From positions 17,158 through 81,157 of the forward strand of contig CAAGJO010000010.1 in assembly GCA_900770285.1 (NCBI GenBank): a stretch of 64,000 nt of DNA, written 5' to 3'. Source of the DNA: Oscillospiraceae bacterium. GTDB lineage: Bacteria; Bacillota; Clostridia; Oscillospirales; Ruminococcaceae. Position 1 is the stretch's first letter. Each line of letters starts with the position of its first letter. Shown in pieces: positions 8,564 to 17,022 of this stretch. Below the pieces are notes generated by a model that saw only the letters and a program-made list of their open reading frames with translations, was not told where the DNA came from and made no database searches. Both the position numbers and the translations under genes were made by a program.

Positions 8564-9802
8564 ATGAGTGAAATCAGAGATATAAACTTGTGGGAAAGCG
8601 GAGAACGAAAAATAGAATGGGTAAAAAACAATATGCCTTTGCTGAGAGGTATTGAACAGGAGTTTTCCGAAACAAAACCGTTTAAAAATCTGAAGATAGC
8701 ATTGTCCGTTCACCTTGAGGCAAAGACAGCATATCTTTGCAAGGTGCTTAAAGCAGGAGGTGCTGAAATGTACGTTACAGGAAGTAACCCTCTGTCCACA
8801 CAGGACGATGTTGCCGCTGCTCTTGTTCATAGCGGTTTGGAAGTTTTCGCATGGCATGGTGCAACAGATGAAGAATATCACAGACATATTTCCGATGTAA
8901 TAAAAATCGGGCCGCAAATTATTATTGATGACGGCGGAGATTTGGTTAATTTAATACATAACGAATATCCTCAGCTTATACCTGATGTTATCGGCGGCTG
9001 TGAGGAAACAACTACAGGCATTATCCGCCTTATAGCTATGAATAAGGAGAAAAAACTCAAGTTCCCGATGGTGCTTGTAAATGACGCAAAATGCAAGCAC
9101 TTCTTTGATAACAGATATGGAACAGGCCAGTCAGTCTGGGACGGAATCAACCGCACGACAAACCTTATTGTAGCAGGCAAAAATGTAGTAGTTGCAGGAT
9201 ATGGCTGGTGCGGAAAAGGGGTAGCAATGAGGGCAAAAGGTCTTGGAGCTTCTGTAATCGTCACCGAAGTTGACCCTGTAAAAGCTATGGAAGCTGTTAT
9301 GGACGGATTTAATGTTATGAAAATGGAGGAAGCCGCAAAAATCGGTGATTTCTTTATTACTGTAACAGGCTGTAAAGATGTTATAACTGAGAAATCTTTT
9401 GTCAATATGAAAAACGGTGCAATTTTGTGCAATGCAGGTCATTTCGACTGTGAAGTAGATGTTGCCGGCCTGAAAGAAATTTCCGTTGAAACAAAAGAAG
9501 CAAGAAATAATATACAAGGCTATAAGCTGAAAAACGGCAACTGGCTTTATGTTATCGCAGAAGGCAGACTTGTTAATCTTGCTGCAGGTGACGGTCACCC
9601 GGCGGAAATTATGGATATGTCATTTGCAATTCAGGCGCTTTCAGCCGCATATCTTGTAAAAAATAAGGATAAACTTACCCATATGACAATTAATGTCCCT
9701 GAGGAAATAGATATCGAAGTGGCAAAACGCAAGTTAAAGTCGTGGAATGCTGAAATTGATACGCTTACTGAGGAACAGAAAAGATACCTCAGCATAAATT
9801 AA
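8564..9802 (+). CDS. ahcY: Adenosylhomocysteinase
   Basis: Hydrolyses S-adenosylhomocysteine to adenosine and homocysteine, removing the product inhibitor of methyltransferases. The 412-residue chain is the shorter bacterial/archaeal form. The substrate domain has NPLSTQDDVAAAL and FAWHGATDEEY (the HGxTxEEY-type segment). The region DAKCKHFFDNRYGTGQSVWDG contains the residues around the catalytic Lys and Asp. The NAD-binding fold has VVAGYGWCGKGVAMRAKG near residues 211-228. Together with metK and glyA elsewhere in the window it serves the activated methyl cycle. It is transcribed from its own promoter, and the next gene may be read from the same message. Confidence 0.96.
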   Translation: MSEIRDINLWESGERKIEWVKNNMPLLRGIEQEFSETKPFKNLKIALSVHLEAKTAYLCKVLKAGGAEMYVTGSNPLSTQDDVAAALVHSGLEVFAWHGATDEEYHRHISDVIKIGPQIIIDDGGDLVNLIHNEYPQLIPDVIGGCEETTTGIIRLIAMNKEKKLKFPMVLVNDAKCKHFFDNRYGTGQSVWDGINRTTNLIVAGKNVVVAGYGWCGKGVAMRAKGLGASVIVTEVDPVKAMEAVMDGFNVMKMEEAAKIGDFFITVTGCKDVITEKSFVNMKNGAILCNAGHFDCEVDVAGLKEISVETKEARNNIQGYKLKNGNWLYVIAEGRLVNLAAGDGHPAEIMDMSFAIQALSAAYLVKNKDKLTHMTINVPEEIDIEVAKRKLKSWNAEIDTLTEEQKRYLSIN

Positions 9803-9861
9803 TTAGTGAAAATATTTTTGCAAAATTTGCAAGTATTAAAACGAAAATTTCTGTGCAAATT

Positions 9862-9883
9862 AAAAGTATAAGATTATACTTTT
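9862..9883. repeat. Inverted repeat before the CmpB-like membrane protein
   Basis: AAAAGTATA at 9862-9870 and TATACTTTT at 9875-9883 form a perfect 9-base inverted repeat around AGAT, directly before the next gene. It could be an operator or an mRNA hairpin; nothing else identifies it. Confidence 0.5.
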
Positions 9884-9901
9884 ATGTTGGGAGTGAATCC
9901 A

Positions 9902-10354
9902 TTGCACAGAAATTTTTTGAAGCTTTTTACTATCTTTGTGTTAGGCGCACTGATATATGGAAGTCTGGAAGTGCTTGCACGTGGTTTTACACATATAACT
10001 ATGGGATTGCTTGGCGGTTTTTCCATGATCGTCATTCATCAGTCCAATACAGGCAGACGAGAGGGACTTAACTATTTTGTTCAACTTTTTCTCATAACAT
10101 TTTTCATTACCGCTATCGAATTTTTCTCAGGAGAAGTTTTCAATGTTATGTTAGGCATGAATATCTGGGATTATTCAGATATGGCAATAAATATTGACGG
10201 TCAGATTTGTATGATATATTCATTGCTCTGGCTTGTGCTTGCCGCTATAGGCATAGCCTTTGACGATTTCATTCGCTGGAAATTATTTCGTGAAGACAAA
10301 AACTTCAGCTATATTCAGCTTCCTGCCCCCGGCACAAGCCGCCGCACGGGATAA
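9902..10354 (+). CDS. Putative ABC-transporter type IV (CmpB-like) membrane protein
   Basis: A polytopic membrane protein of about 150 residues with four hydrophobic segments (about 5-25, 32-50, 65-88, 105-130 from the TTG start). The sequence around WDYSDMAINIDGQICMIYSLLW matches the conserved core of the family annotated as putative ABC-transporter type IV, a name that does not rest on demonstrated transport. I choose TTG at 9902 because GGGAG lies 8 bases upstream. An in-frame ATG at 9884 would add six residues but has no ribosome binding site and abuts an inverted repeat. The stop codon lies within a small hairpin, and the main terminator follows at 10418. Confidence 0.7.
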   Translation: MHRNFLKLFTIFVLGALIYGSLEVLARGFTHITMGLLGGFSMIVIHQSNTGRREGLNYFVQLFLITFFITAIEFFSGEVFNVMLGMNIWDYSDMAINIDGQICMIYSLLWLVLAAIGIAFDDFIRWKLFREDKNFSYIQLPAPGTSRRTG

Positions 10355-10415
10355 TACACAAATGTATGTCCCATAACGCTCCGTTTAAAAGGTCACCAAT
10401 TCTCCAAAGTAAAAA

Positions 10416-10448
10416 ATAAACCCGATGAGAACGGCTCATCGGGTTTTT
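10416..10448. terminator. Bidirectional terminator between the CmpB-like gene and tsf
   Basis: AAACCCGATGAG at 10418-10429 pairs with CTCATCGGGTTT at 10435-10446 around AACGG. T-runs exist on both strands, so it serves the convergent plus-strand gene and tsf. Confidence 0.92.
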
Positions 10449-10473
10449 GTATTGTGATTTTAAATTATCTGAA

Positions 10474-11391
10474 TTACTTGATCATTGAAGCAATTTCGTC
10501 AGCGAAATTTTCTTCTTTCTTTTCAATTCCTTCACCGCGTTCAAAACGTACAACGTCAGCTATCTTGATAGCTCCGCCAAGCTTCTTGGCTTCAGCGTCA
10601 ACATATCCCTGAACTGAAACTTTGTCGTCCTTAACAAATGCCTGTTCGAGAAGACAATTTTCCTTATAGTACTTACCAACCTTGCCTTCAACGATCTTTA
10701 GCTTAACCTGCTCAGGCTTGTTAGCCATTTTAGGATCTTCTGACATCTGTGCAAGCATAATTTCCTTTTCATGTTCAAGAACTTCTGCAGGAACCTGCTC
10801 ACGGCAGAGATATGCAGGGTTAAGTGCAGCGGACTGCATTGCAACATCTTTACCGATTACTGCAACCTTGTCAGCATCCAGGTCTGTATCCATTTTAACA
10901 AGAACGCCGATGCTTCCGCCATTGTGAACATAAGATGCAAGCTTGCCCTCAAGTCTTACAAAACGACGTATAACAATGTTTTCTCTGATCTTCATTCCTG
11001 CGAGTTCTGTAAGTGCAGCGTCAACTGTTGTTGTACCGCCGCTGATAGCAGCAGCCTTAAGTGCCTCAACGTCTGCAGGATTGCTTTCAATAATTGTGTC
11101 TGCAACAGCAGCGACAAATTCCTTGAAAGCGTCTGTGTTTGCGGCAAAGTCTGTTTCTGTGTTTATCTCAAGAAGTACGCCTACATTGCCTTTAACAACA
11201 GCTGTAACCATACCTTCTGCAGCAGCTCTTCCGCTCTTTTTAGCCTGAGTTGCAAGTCCCTTTTCTCTGAGTGTTTCAATAGCCTTGTCCATATCTCCGT
11301 CAGCGTCAACAAGGGCTCTTTTACAGTCCATCATACCTACGCCTGTAGCTGTCATAAGTTCTTTTATTTGTTGTACAGATACTTTTCCCAT
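10474..11391 (-). CDS. tsf: Elongation factor Ts
   Basis: Guanine-nucleotide exchange factor that recycles EF-Tu. The 305-residue protein begins with the UBA-like domain ELMTATGVGMMDCKRAL, followed by the core with NTETDFAANTDAFKEFV near 75-91, which corresponds to the conserved ETDFVA segment. It follows rpsB by 73 bases in the usual rpsB-tsf operon and ends at the terminator at 10416. Confidence 0.98.
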   Translation of the reverse strand: MGKVSVQQIKELMTATGVGMMDCKRALVDADGDMDKAIETLREKGLATQAKKSGRAAAEGMVTAVVKGNVGVLLEINTETDFAANTDAFKEFVAAVADTIIESNPADVEALKAAAISGGTTTVDAALTELAGMKIRENIVIRRFVRLEGKLASYVHNGGSIGVLVKMDTDLDADKVAVIGKDVAMQSAALNPAYLCREQVPAEVLEHEKEIMLAQMSEDPKMANKPEQVKLKIVEGKVGKYYKENCLLEQAFVKDDKVSVQGYVDAEAKKLGGAIKIADVVRFERGEGIEKKEENFADEIASMIK

Positions 11392-11464
11392 ATTATTATC
11401 CTCCTTAATTTTACTTTATTCAAACGAGGGCAGACATAGCTTTGTCTGCCCGCAATTTTTATAA

Positions 11465-12199
11465 TTATTCAGCTGTTTCTTCTGTTGCTTCTTCTGCAGT
11501 TTCTTCTACAGCGTCAGCACCCTGCTTGCCTTCGATGATAGCGTTAGCCATGCAGCCTGCAATAAGCTTAACTGCTCTGATAGCGTCATCGTTACCAGGA
11601 ATAACATAGTCAACATCGTCAGGATCACAGTTAGTATCAACAATAGCTACAACCGGAATACCAAGCTTCTTGGCTTCTGCAACTGCAATCTTTTCTTTTC
11701 TTGGGTCAACAACAAAAAGTGCTCCGGGGAGTTCCTTCATGTTCTTGATACCGCCCATGAATTTTTCAAGCTTTTCAATCTCGAGGTTGAGCTTTGTAAC
11801 TTCTTTCTTAGGAAGGAGTTCAAAAGTACCGTCTTCTTCCATTGTGTGGAGCTGCTCAAGTCTCTTGATTCTCTGCTGAATTGTCTTGAAGTTAGTCATC
11901 ATCCCGCCGAGCCATCTGGCGTTAACATAATGTGCGCCTGCTCTTACAGCCTCTTCCTTAATGGAATCGCCTGCCTGCTTCTTAGTACCTACGAAAAGTA
12001 CTTCTTTGCCTTCAGCTGAAATGTCACGAATAAACATATAAGCTTCTTCAAGCTTCTTTACAGTTTTCTGAAGGTCGATAATGTAAATGCCGTTTCTTTC
12101 TGTGAAAATGTATGGTGCCATTTTCGGGTTCCATCTTCTTGTCTGGTGACCAAAGTGTACGCCGGCTTCAAGAAGCTGTTTCATTGATACTACTCCCAT
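11465..12199 (-). CDS. rpsB: 30S ribosomal protein S2
   Basis: Small-subunit protein S2, located between head and body of the 30S. The 244-residue product has [19 protein letters not shown] at the N-terminus and a C-terminal tail made almost only of Glu, Ala and Thr. The start at 12199 (MGVVSMKQ) is chosen because AGGAGG lies 8 bases upstream; the frame is open for 31 more codons into the leader, but that extension contains the leader hairpins and has no ribosome binding site. S2 usually binds the upstream leader of its own operon in many bacteria, and a structured leader is present here too. Confidence 0.97.
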   Translation of the reverse strand: MGVVSMKQLLEAGVHFGHQTRRWNPKMAPYIFTERNGIYIIDLQKTVKKLEEAYMFIRDISAEGKEVLFVGTKKQAGDSIKEEAVRAGAHYVNARWLGGMMTNFKTIQQRIKRLEQLHTMEEDGTFELLPKKEVTKLNLEIEKLEKFMGGIKNMKELPGALFVVDPRKEKIAVAEAKKLGIPVVAIVDTNCDPDDVDYVIPGNDDAIRAVKLIAGCMANAIIEGKQGADAVEETAEEATEETAE

Positions 12200-12230
12200 T
12201 GTAGTAACCTCCTGTTTGGTTTTTAAATTT

Positions 12231-12254
12231 TTATCTGCCCTTAAAGCAGATAAA
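12231..12254 (-). promoter_or_regulatory. Structured leader hairpin before rpsB
   Basis: On the minus strand TTATCTGC and GCAGATAA form a perfect 8-base-pair hairpin about 35 bases before rpsB. A second small stem (CCCAT/ATGGG) lies further upstream near 12289-12306. The leader is about 140 bases long. An S2 autoregulatory role is a guess from its position. Confidence 0.45.
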
Positions 12255-12343
12255 TGTGTATCCTCCGACCGCATTAGCTTGCATTCACCCATATTTTAAC
12301 ATGGGAACCACTGCAAAAATACAGCCGTGCGAATTGCTTTAAT

Positions 12344-12372
12344 ATTATATCACATTTCTATCTTTTTTTCAA
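12344..12372 (-). promoter_or_regulatory. Promoter for rpsB-tsf
   Basis: On the minus strand TTGAAA and TATAAT are separated by 17 bases. They lie about 145 bases before rpsB and inside the gap after the YlmC-like gene. Confidence 0.82.
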
Positions 12373-12386
12373 CAGTTAAGCGAACA

Positions 12387-12677
12387 TCACTTCAACAAAT
12401 TTTCCACTCTTATTTTTTCTTTCTTTATGCACTTTGCACTATCATTCAATTTAACCAGGATAATATCTTCTCCAATCAAATGAATATCTCTGCATCTTAT
12501 TGTTATGTCCTCATCTCTGCCCATAAGACCCAAAGCTCTGGGTCTGCCGTATACGATAAGAGAGAGTATTTCTCCCGTAACCGAATCAAATTCGAGATCA
12601 TCTACATATCCGATTTTCAACCCGGTGTAAAGATTTATAACTTCCTTGTCCCTTAATTCTGAAAAACTGCAAATCAT
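12387..12677 (-). CDS. YlmC/YmxH family PRC-barrel protein
   Basis: A 96-residue PRC-barrel protein of the YlmC/YmxH type. The start MICSFSELRDKEVINLYTG and the middle GYVDDLEFDSVTGEI match the family, which is found in spore-forming Firmicutes and annotated as sporulation-associated without a known reaction. A GGGAGG ribosome binding site lies just before the ATG. No clear promoter was found directly upstream. The next gene downstream on this strand is rpsB, which has its own promoter. Presence of the family does not show that this organism sporulates. Confidence 0.83.
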   Translation of the reverse strand: MICSFSELRDKEVINLYTGLKIGYVDDLEFDSVTGEILSLIVYGRPRALGLMGRDEDITIRCRDIHLIGEDIILVKLNDSAKCIKKEKIRVENLLK

Positions 12678-12774
12678 AACCTGCCTCCCATATGTAATAT
12701 CACTTTAGTTTATGATTTGCTTTTGCGTATAATTACTGCCCTGTACTGAAAAATTATTTCGGCATAACCAGAAA

Positions 12775-12794
12775 GGGCGACCGCAGGCCGCCCC
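12775..12794. repeat. GC-rich palindrome in the YlmC-HIT gap
   Basis: GGGCG and CGCCC flank the segment ACCGCAGGC, giving a short GC-rich hairpin in an otherwise AT-rich gap. On the minus strand it is followed by CTTTCT. It could be a degenerate terminator or part of an intergenic repeat. Confidence 0.4.
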
Positions 12795-12832
12795 TTGTAT
12801 ATTTGTTTCTGAAAAAATAAAATCCTGTTCTA

Positions 12833-12882
12833 TGAAAACGCCGTCGTATAAATCTGTTTTTTAATCGTCTATAACTACGGCG
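12833..12882 (-). terminator. Candidate terminator after the HIT gene
   Basis: On the minus strand CGCCGTAGTTATA pairs imperfectly with TATACGACGGCG around an A-rich loop and is followed by TTTT. It lies about 40 bases past the HIT stop codon. A further hairpin (GCAGGGG/CCCCTGC) sits at 12890-12907 between them. The match is weaker than other terminators in the window. Confidence 0.45.
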
Positions 12883-12922
12883 CAGCTGTGCAGGGGTACG
12901 CCCCTGCCGCCCGCACCGGGGC

Positions 12923-13264
12923 TTATCCTGCCGGCCAGGTAAATTCTCTGCCTGCAAGAAGATGAAAATGTATGTGGAAAACGCTCTGTCCGGCTGATTC
13001 ACCGCAGTTGGAAACAACACGGAAACCGTCTTTCAGATCAAGATCCTTTGCAAGCTTTGCAATGACCTCATAAATATGTGCAATAACTGCCGAATTGCTT
13101 TGGTCAATGTCCGAAAGCTTTGAAATGTGCTCCTTTGGAATGCATAAATAATGTATAGGAGCAGTTGGCTCAATGTCCTCAAAAACATATACCAGATCGT
13201 CCTCATAAATCTTCTTTGAAGGTATTTCGCCTTTTATGATTTTACAGAAAATACAATCGTCCAT
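12923..13264 (-). CDS. HIT family protein (HinT-like nucleotide phosphoramidase)
   Basis: A histidine-triad protein of 113 residues, the HinT type that hydrolyses adenosine phosphoramidates and aminoacyl-AMP intermediates. It starts with the zinc-binding-like CIFCKIIKGEIPSKK segment and ends with the triad HIHFHLLAG, followed by the usual FTWPAG tail. It lies 15 bases after alaS and is probably co-transcribed behind the alanine T-box. This placement fits reports of HinT acting on aminoacyl-adenylates, but that link here is an inference. Confidence 0.93.
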   Translation of the reverse strand: MDDCIFCKIIKGEIPSKKIYEDDLVYVFEDIEPTAPIHYLCIPKEHISKLSDIDQSNSAVIAHIYEVIAKLAKDLDLKDGFRVVSNCGESAGQSVFHIHFHLLAGREFTWPAG

Positions 13265-13279
13265 GTTTATCCTCCTCTG

Positions 13280-15937
13280 CTATTTTATAAAATTGCCTAC
13301 AATTTCGTTTACCTTGTCAAGAGCTTCGTCAATCTTAAATCTGTCGCCTACTCCTGCCATTGCTGAATCCGGACGTCCGCCGCCCTTTCCGCCTGTAATG
13401 GCTGCAACTTCCTTGACGATCCTGCCTGCATGAGCGCCCTTTGCAACAGCGTCTTTTCCTGCTACAACAAGAATGTTTGCTTTTTCACCGTTTACACCTG
13501 CAATAACTGCAACGCAGTCGCTTTCTTTGGATTTTACCATGTCTCCCATTTTTCTGAGCATGTCAGTCTTCATGTTTGTAAGCATAGCACTGACAACTTT
13601 AACGCCGTTAATAATTGTAGGATTCTCAAAAAGACTTTTTGTTTTAAGTGAAGAAATTTCGCTCTGTAAAGCGTCTTTTTCTTTTTCCAGCTGTCTGATA
13701 TCCTCAACTACGTTTACACACTTTTCAGCAAGTTCCATAGGATTTGCAATTTTAAGTACATCAGCTGCCTTTCTTGCATTGTCCATAGCCTTTCGTAAAA
13801 ATTTAAGAACTCCCGTTCCTGTAACAGCTTCAATTCTTCTTACACCTGATGCAACTGAATTTTCTGAAAGTATATAGAACAGTCCTATCTCAGATGTATT
13901 CTTAACATGAGTACCGCCGCAGAATTCCATAGATGCCTGAACTTCATCGTCACCCATGTCAACAACACGAACCGTTTCACCGTATTTTTCACCAAATAAA
14001 GCCATAGCTCCAAGCTTTTTGGCCTCATCAATAGGCAAAACTTTTGTGCTTACAGGAAGAGCGTCAAAGATATAGTCATTTACAAGACGCTGAACCTTGA
14101 TCTTTTCCTCCTCTGTCATAGCCTCAAAGTGTGAGAAATCAAATCTTAACCTGTCAGCTGAAACAAGCTGTCCTGCCTGATGAACATGCTCGCCCAGAAC
14201 TTTCCTCAGAGCTGACTGCAAAAGATGTGCGCAGGAATGGTTTCTCATAACATTGTTTCTGTATATCTTGTCAACCTTGAAGAGACCAACCTGTCCTACA
14301 GAAATTCCGCCCTCAGTAACCTTTACTTTGTGTGCAAACTTTCCTGCAACCACCTTTTGAACGTCAATAACCTCACATTTACCGCTTTCAGTTACAATCT
14401 CACCAATATCGGCAACCTGTCCGCCGCTTTCAGCATAGAATGGTGTTTTGCCTGAAACGATATAAACTTCATCTCCGCAGCCTGCATTTTCAATAAGCTC
14501 ATCATCTGTGGCAATAAATGAAATTTCGCTGTCACATTCAAGAGTATCATATCCAACAAATTCAGTATGGAAATCCCTGCTTATCTGATGGAATACAGTT
14601 TCATCAGCACCCATGTATTTTGAACCGCCTCTTGCTTTTCTTGCCATTTCACGCTGTGCTTCCATAGCCTTTGCAAAACCATCTTCATCTGCCTGCAAGC
14701 CGTTTTCCTCAAGAATCTCTTTAGTAAGGTCTATTGGGAAACCATAGGTGTCCGAAAGTTTAAAGCAAGCCTCGCCGTCAAGAACAGTTTTACCCTTTGC
14801 CTTCATTTCTGAAATGTAATCATCCAGAATTTTCATACCTCTGTCAATAGTTTTGTTAAAGTTTTCTTCTTCAGTAGTGAGAAGTTTTGTAATGTAATTA
14901 TACTTTTCCTCAAGTTCAGGATATTCCACCTTAGAATTGTCAACAACAGTTCTGACGATGTCTTTAAGGAATATTCCGTTAATGCCCAGAAGCTTGCCGT
15001 GACGTACAGCTCGTCTTATAAGACGGCGCATAACGTATCCTCTGCCCTCATTTGACGGAACGATTCCGTCAGATGCCATAAATGTAACCGAACGGATATG
15101 GTCGGTAATAACTCTGATAGATACGTCTTTTTTGTGTTCTTCACCGTATTTGCAGTTTGCAATTCTGCATACATGGTCACGAATTGCCTTTATGGTATCA
15201 ACGTCAAAAATAGACTCAACATTCTGCATAATAGATGCAATTCTTTCCAGACCCATACCTGTATCAATATTCTTTTGCTCAAGCGGAGTGTATGTTCCGT
15301 CCTCATGTCTGTCAAACTGTGTGAAAACAAGGTTCCAGAATTCCATATATCTGTCGCAGTCACAACCTACTGTGCAGCCCGGCTTGCCGCAGCCGAATTC
15401 TTCGCCTCTGTCATAGTATATCTCTGAACATGGTCCGCATGGTCCGTCTATTCCTGCTTCCCAGAAATTGTCCTCTTTGCCCATTCTGAAAATTTTCTCC
15501 ATAGGTAGTCCGATATCCTCGTGCCATATCTGTTCAGCTTCATCGTCGTCCTCGTAAACGGTTACATAAAGGCGTTCTTCCGGAATTTCCAGTATCTTGG
15601 TACAGAATTCCCATGCCCATTCAATAGCCTCTTTCTTGAAATAGTCGCCGAATGACCAGTTACCCAGCATTTCAAAGAAAGTTCCGTGACGAGCTGTCTT
15701 TCCTACATTTTCAATATCTCCTGTACGGATACATTTCTGACAGTCAGCCATACGGCGTCTAGGCGGCTCTTCCTGACCTGTAAAATATGGCTTGAGAGGT
15801 GCCATACCTGCATTTATCAGCAATAAGCTGTTGTCGTTTCTCGGAACAAGAGGAAAGCTTTTAACCCTCAGATGTTCCTTGCTTTCAAAGAATTTCAGAT
15901 AAGCTTCTCTTATCTCATTTACGCCCATCCATTTCAT
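13280..15937 (-). CDS. alaS: Alanyl-tRNA synthetase
   Basis: Class II synthetase that charges tRNA-Ala and edits mischarged Ser and Gly. The 885-residue protein has the aminoacylation domain (SFPLVPRNDNSLLLINAGMAP near 27-47 and TFFEMLGNWSFGDYF), an editing domain with NHSCAHLLQSALR and CGGTHV, a coiled-coil stretch, and a C-Ala domain ending in KGGGRPDSAMAG. ATG at 15937 is chosen because GGAGGAG lies upstream at proper distance; a TTG at 15943 is too close to that site. Expression is controlled by the T-box at 15954-16210. Confidence 0.98.
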   Translation of the reverse strand: MKWMGVNEIREAYLKFFESKEHLRVKSFPLVPRNDNSLLLINAGMAPLKPYFTGQEEPPRRRMADCQKCIRTGDIENVGKTARHGTFFEMLGNWSFGDYFKKEAIEWAWEFCTKILEIPEERLYVTVYEDDDEAEQIWHEDIGLPMEKIFRMGKEDNFWEAGIDGPCGPCSEIYYDRGEEFGCGKPGCTVGCDCDRYMEFWNLVFTQFDRHEDGTYTPLEQKNIDTGMGLERIASIMQNVESIFDVDTIKAIRDHVCRIANCKYGEEHKKDVSIRVITDHIRSVTFMASDGIVPSNEGRGYVMRRLIRRAVRHGKLLGINGIFLKDIVRTVVDNSKVEYPELEEKYNYITKLLTTEEENFNKTIDRGMKILDDYISEMKAKGKTVLDGEACFKLSDTYGFPIDLTKEILEENGLQADEDGFAKAMEAQREMARKARGGSKYMGADETVFHQISRDFHTEFVGYDTLECDSEISFIATDDELIENAGCGDEVYIVSGKTPFYAESGGQVADIGEIVTESGKCEVIDVQKVVAGKFAHKVKVTEGGISVGQVGLFKVDKIYRNNVMRNHSCAHLLQSALRKVLGEHVHQAGQLVSADRLRFDFSHFEAMTEEEKIKVQRLVNDYIFDALPVSTKVLPIDEAKKLGAMALFGEKYGETVRVVDMGDDEVQASMEFCGGTHVKNTSEIGLFYILSENSVASGVRRIEAVTGTGVLKFLRKAMDNARKAADVLKIANPMELAEKCVNVVEDIRQLEKEKDALQSEISSLKTKSLFENPTIINGVKVVSAMLTNMKTDMLRKMGDMVKSKESDCVAVIAGVNGEKANILVVAGKDAVAKGAHAGRIVKEVAAITGGKGGGRPDSAMAGVGDRFKIDEALDKVNEIVGNFIK

Positions 15938-15953
15938 AAACAAATCTCCTCCT

Positions 15954-16210
15954 AAAAAATAAAGCCTCCGCCCCGAATATGGGACGAAGACAAAGTTTCC
16001 GTGTTACCACCCAAATTACCGACTGAATACATAGCTTGGCAAAGCCTTGATTAAATCGGTCACTCAAAATCTTTAACGCAGACTGTACGCCGCTGTTTTC
16101 ACAGCGATACTCAGGTTAGCCCCCGAATTCAGCGGAAAGACTTTCACCAGCCGTCTTTTCTCTGAGCCGCATATTTTCGGTTAATTCCCTCAACGCATTT
16201 AAAATATTAC
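15954..16210 (-). promoter_or_regulatory. T-box riboswitch (tRNA-Ala) in the alaS leader
   Basis: The minus-strand leader carries the conserved T-box core AATTTGGGTGGTAACACGG, in which TGGT can pair with the ACCA end of uncharged tRNA-Ala. A terminator follows: GTCTTCGTCCC (15991-15981) pairs over 11 bases with GGGGCGGAGGC (15974-15964), then TTTATTTTTT. The triplet GCU at 16118-16120, followed by A, is the likely Ala specifier on the 3' side of stem I. Uncharged tRNA should stabilise the antiterminator and allow alaS and HIT transcription. Confidence 0.93.
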
Positions 16211-16216
16211 CTTATT

Positions 16217-16245
16217 ATTATAAACCCATACTGTACGATTGTCAA
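16217..16245 (-). promoter_or_regulatory. Promoter for alaS
   Basis: On the minus strand consensus TTGACA and TATAAT are spaced by 17 bases, placing the start of transcription near 16210, at the beginning of the T-box leader. It lies just past the stop codon of the TauE/SafE gene. Confidence 0.9.
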
Positions 16246-16248
16246 GCA

Positions 16249-17022
16249 TTATTTCTTCAGGAAATTCACAATAACGATAAACGTTCCAAGAATAGTGAGA
16301 ACAACGCCTGTTGCACGGTTTAAAGTCTTTGGAGATGCCTTGTTAGCCAGCACTGCGGCAATTCTTGCCCAAATCAATGTAGAAACAATGCAGAAGACCA
16401 AAATCCAGGGGTCAGGGAATCCTCCAAGCACCATGTGAGAAACTGCTCCGGTCAGAGCCGTAAAAGTCATTATAAAAACGCTTGTTCCGACAGCAGTTTT
16501 AAGCTCATATCCTAATACACTTGTAAGTATCAGAAGCATCATCATTCCGCCGCCTGCGCCTACAAAACCGCAAATAAGACCCACAACAGAACCGCACAGT
16601 ACCGACTGTATAAATCGCTTTTCAGCAGATGTATCCATCATTTGCTCTTTAGTTGTCATAACAGGTTTTATAATAAATTTAATTCCCAGTAGTAAGGTCA
16701 TTATCATTGAAAATCCGCCCATAGTTTTTGACGGCACAAGTTTTGCGAGAATACTTCCGACAAAAGTGAAAATCAAAACAGTTATCATCATAACGACACC
16801 GTTTTTGATATCAAGATTTTTATGTTTGCCGTATGTGTATGCTGAAACTGCACTTGCCAGAACGTCGCTTGCCAGTGCAATTCCCACCGCTTCATAAGCA
16901 GGAACGTCCAATAAAACAATAAGCATCGGGCTGATAACTGCCGCAGCACTCATTCCGGCAAAGCCGGTTCCCAGTCCTGCGCCTATTCCTGCCAGAAAGC
17001 ATATAAATAACTTGTATAGCAT
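16249..17022 (-). CDS. TauE/SafE family membrane permease
   Basis: A 257-residue polytopic membrane protein of the TauE/SafE (formerly DUF81) family, which moves sulfur-containing or organic anions such as sulfite or sulfoacetate. About seven to eight hydrophobic helices are visible, with the internal duplication typical of the family: GAGLGTGFAGMSAAAV in the first half and GLICGFVGAGGGMMMLLIL in the second. ATG at 17022 shares its A with the tadA stop (TAATG), indicating translational coupling; an upstream ATG at 17034 abuts the ribosome binding site. The substrate cannot be read from the sequence. Confidence 0.88.
   Translation of the reverse strand: MLYKLFICFLAGIGAGLGTGFAGMSAAAVISPMLIVLLDVPAYEAVGIALASDVLASAVSAYTYGKHKNLDIKNGVVMMITVLIFTFVGSILAKLVPSKTMGGFSMIMTLLLGIKFIIKPVMTTKEQMMDTSAEKRFIQSVLCGSVVGLICGFVGAGGGMMMLLILTSVLGYELKTAVGTSVFIMTFTALTGAVSHMVLGGFPDPWILVFCIVSTLIWARIAAVLANKASPKTLNRATGVVLTILGTFIVIVNFLKK

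Noticed and set aside
10771..11439. A 222-codon plus-strand frame opposite tsf
   Set aside because: Antisense to EF-Ts, very Cys-rich, with no ribosome binding site; a shadow frame.
12200..12292. N-terminal extension of rpsB by 31 codons
   Set aside because: The extension covers the leader hairpins and lacks a ribosome binding site, whereas AGGAGG precedes the start at 12199.
12754..13020. An 88-codon minus-strand frame overlapping the end of the HIT gene
   Set aside because: It overlaps conserved HIT triad codons in another frame and runs through hairpin-rich intergenic sequence.
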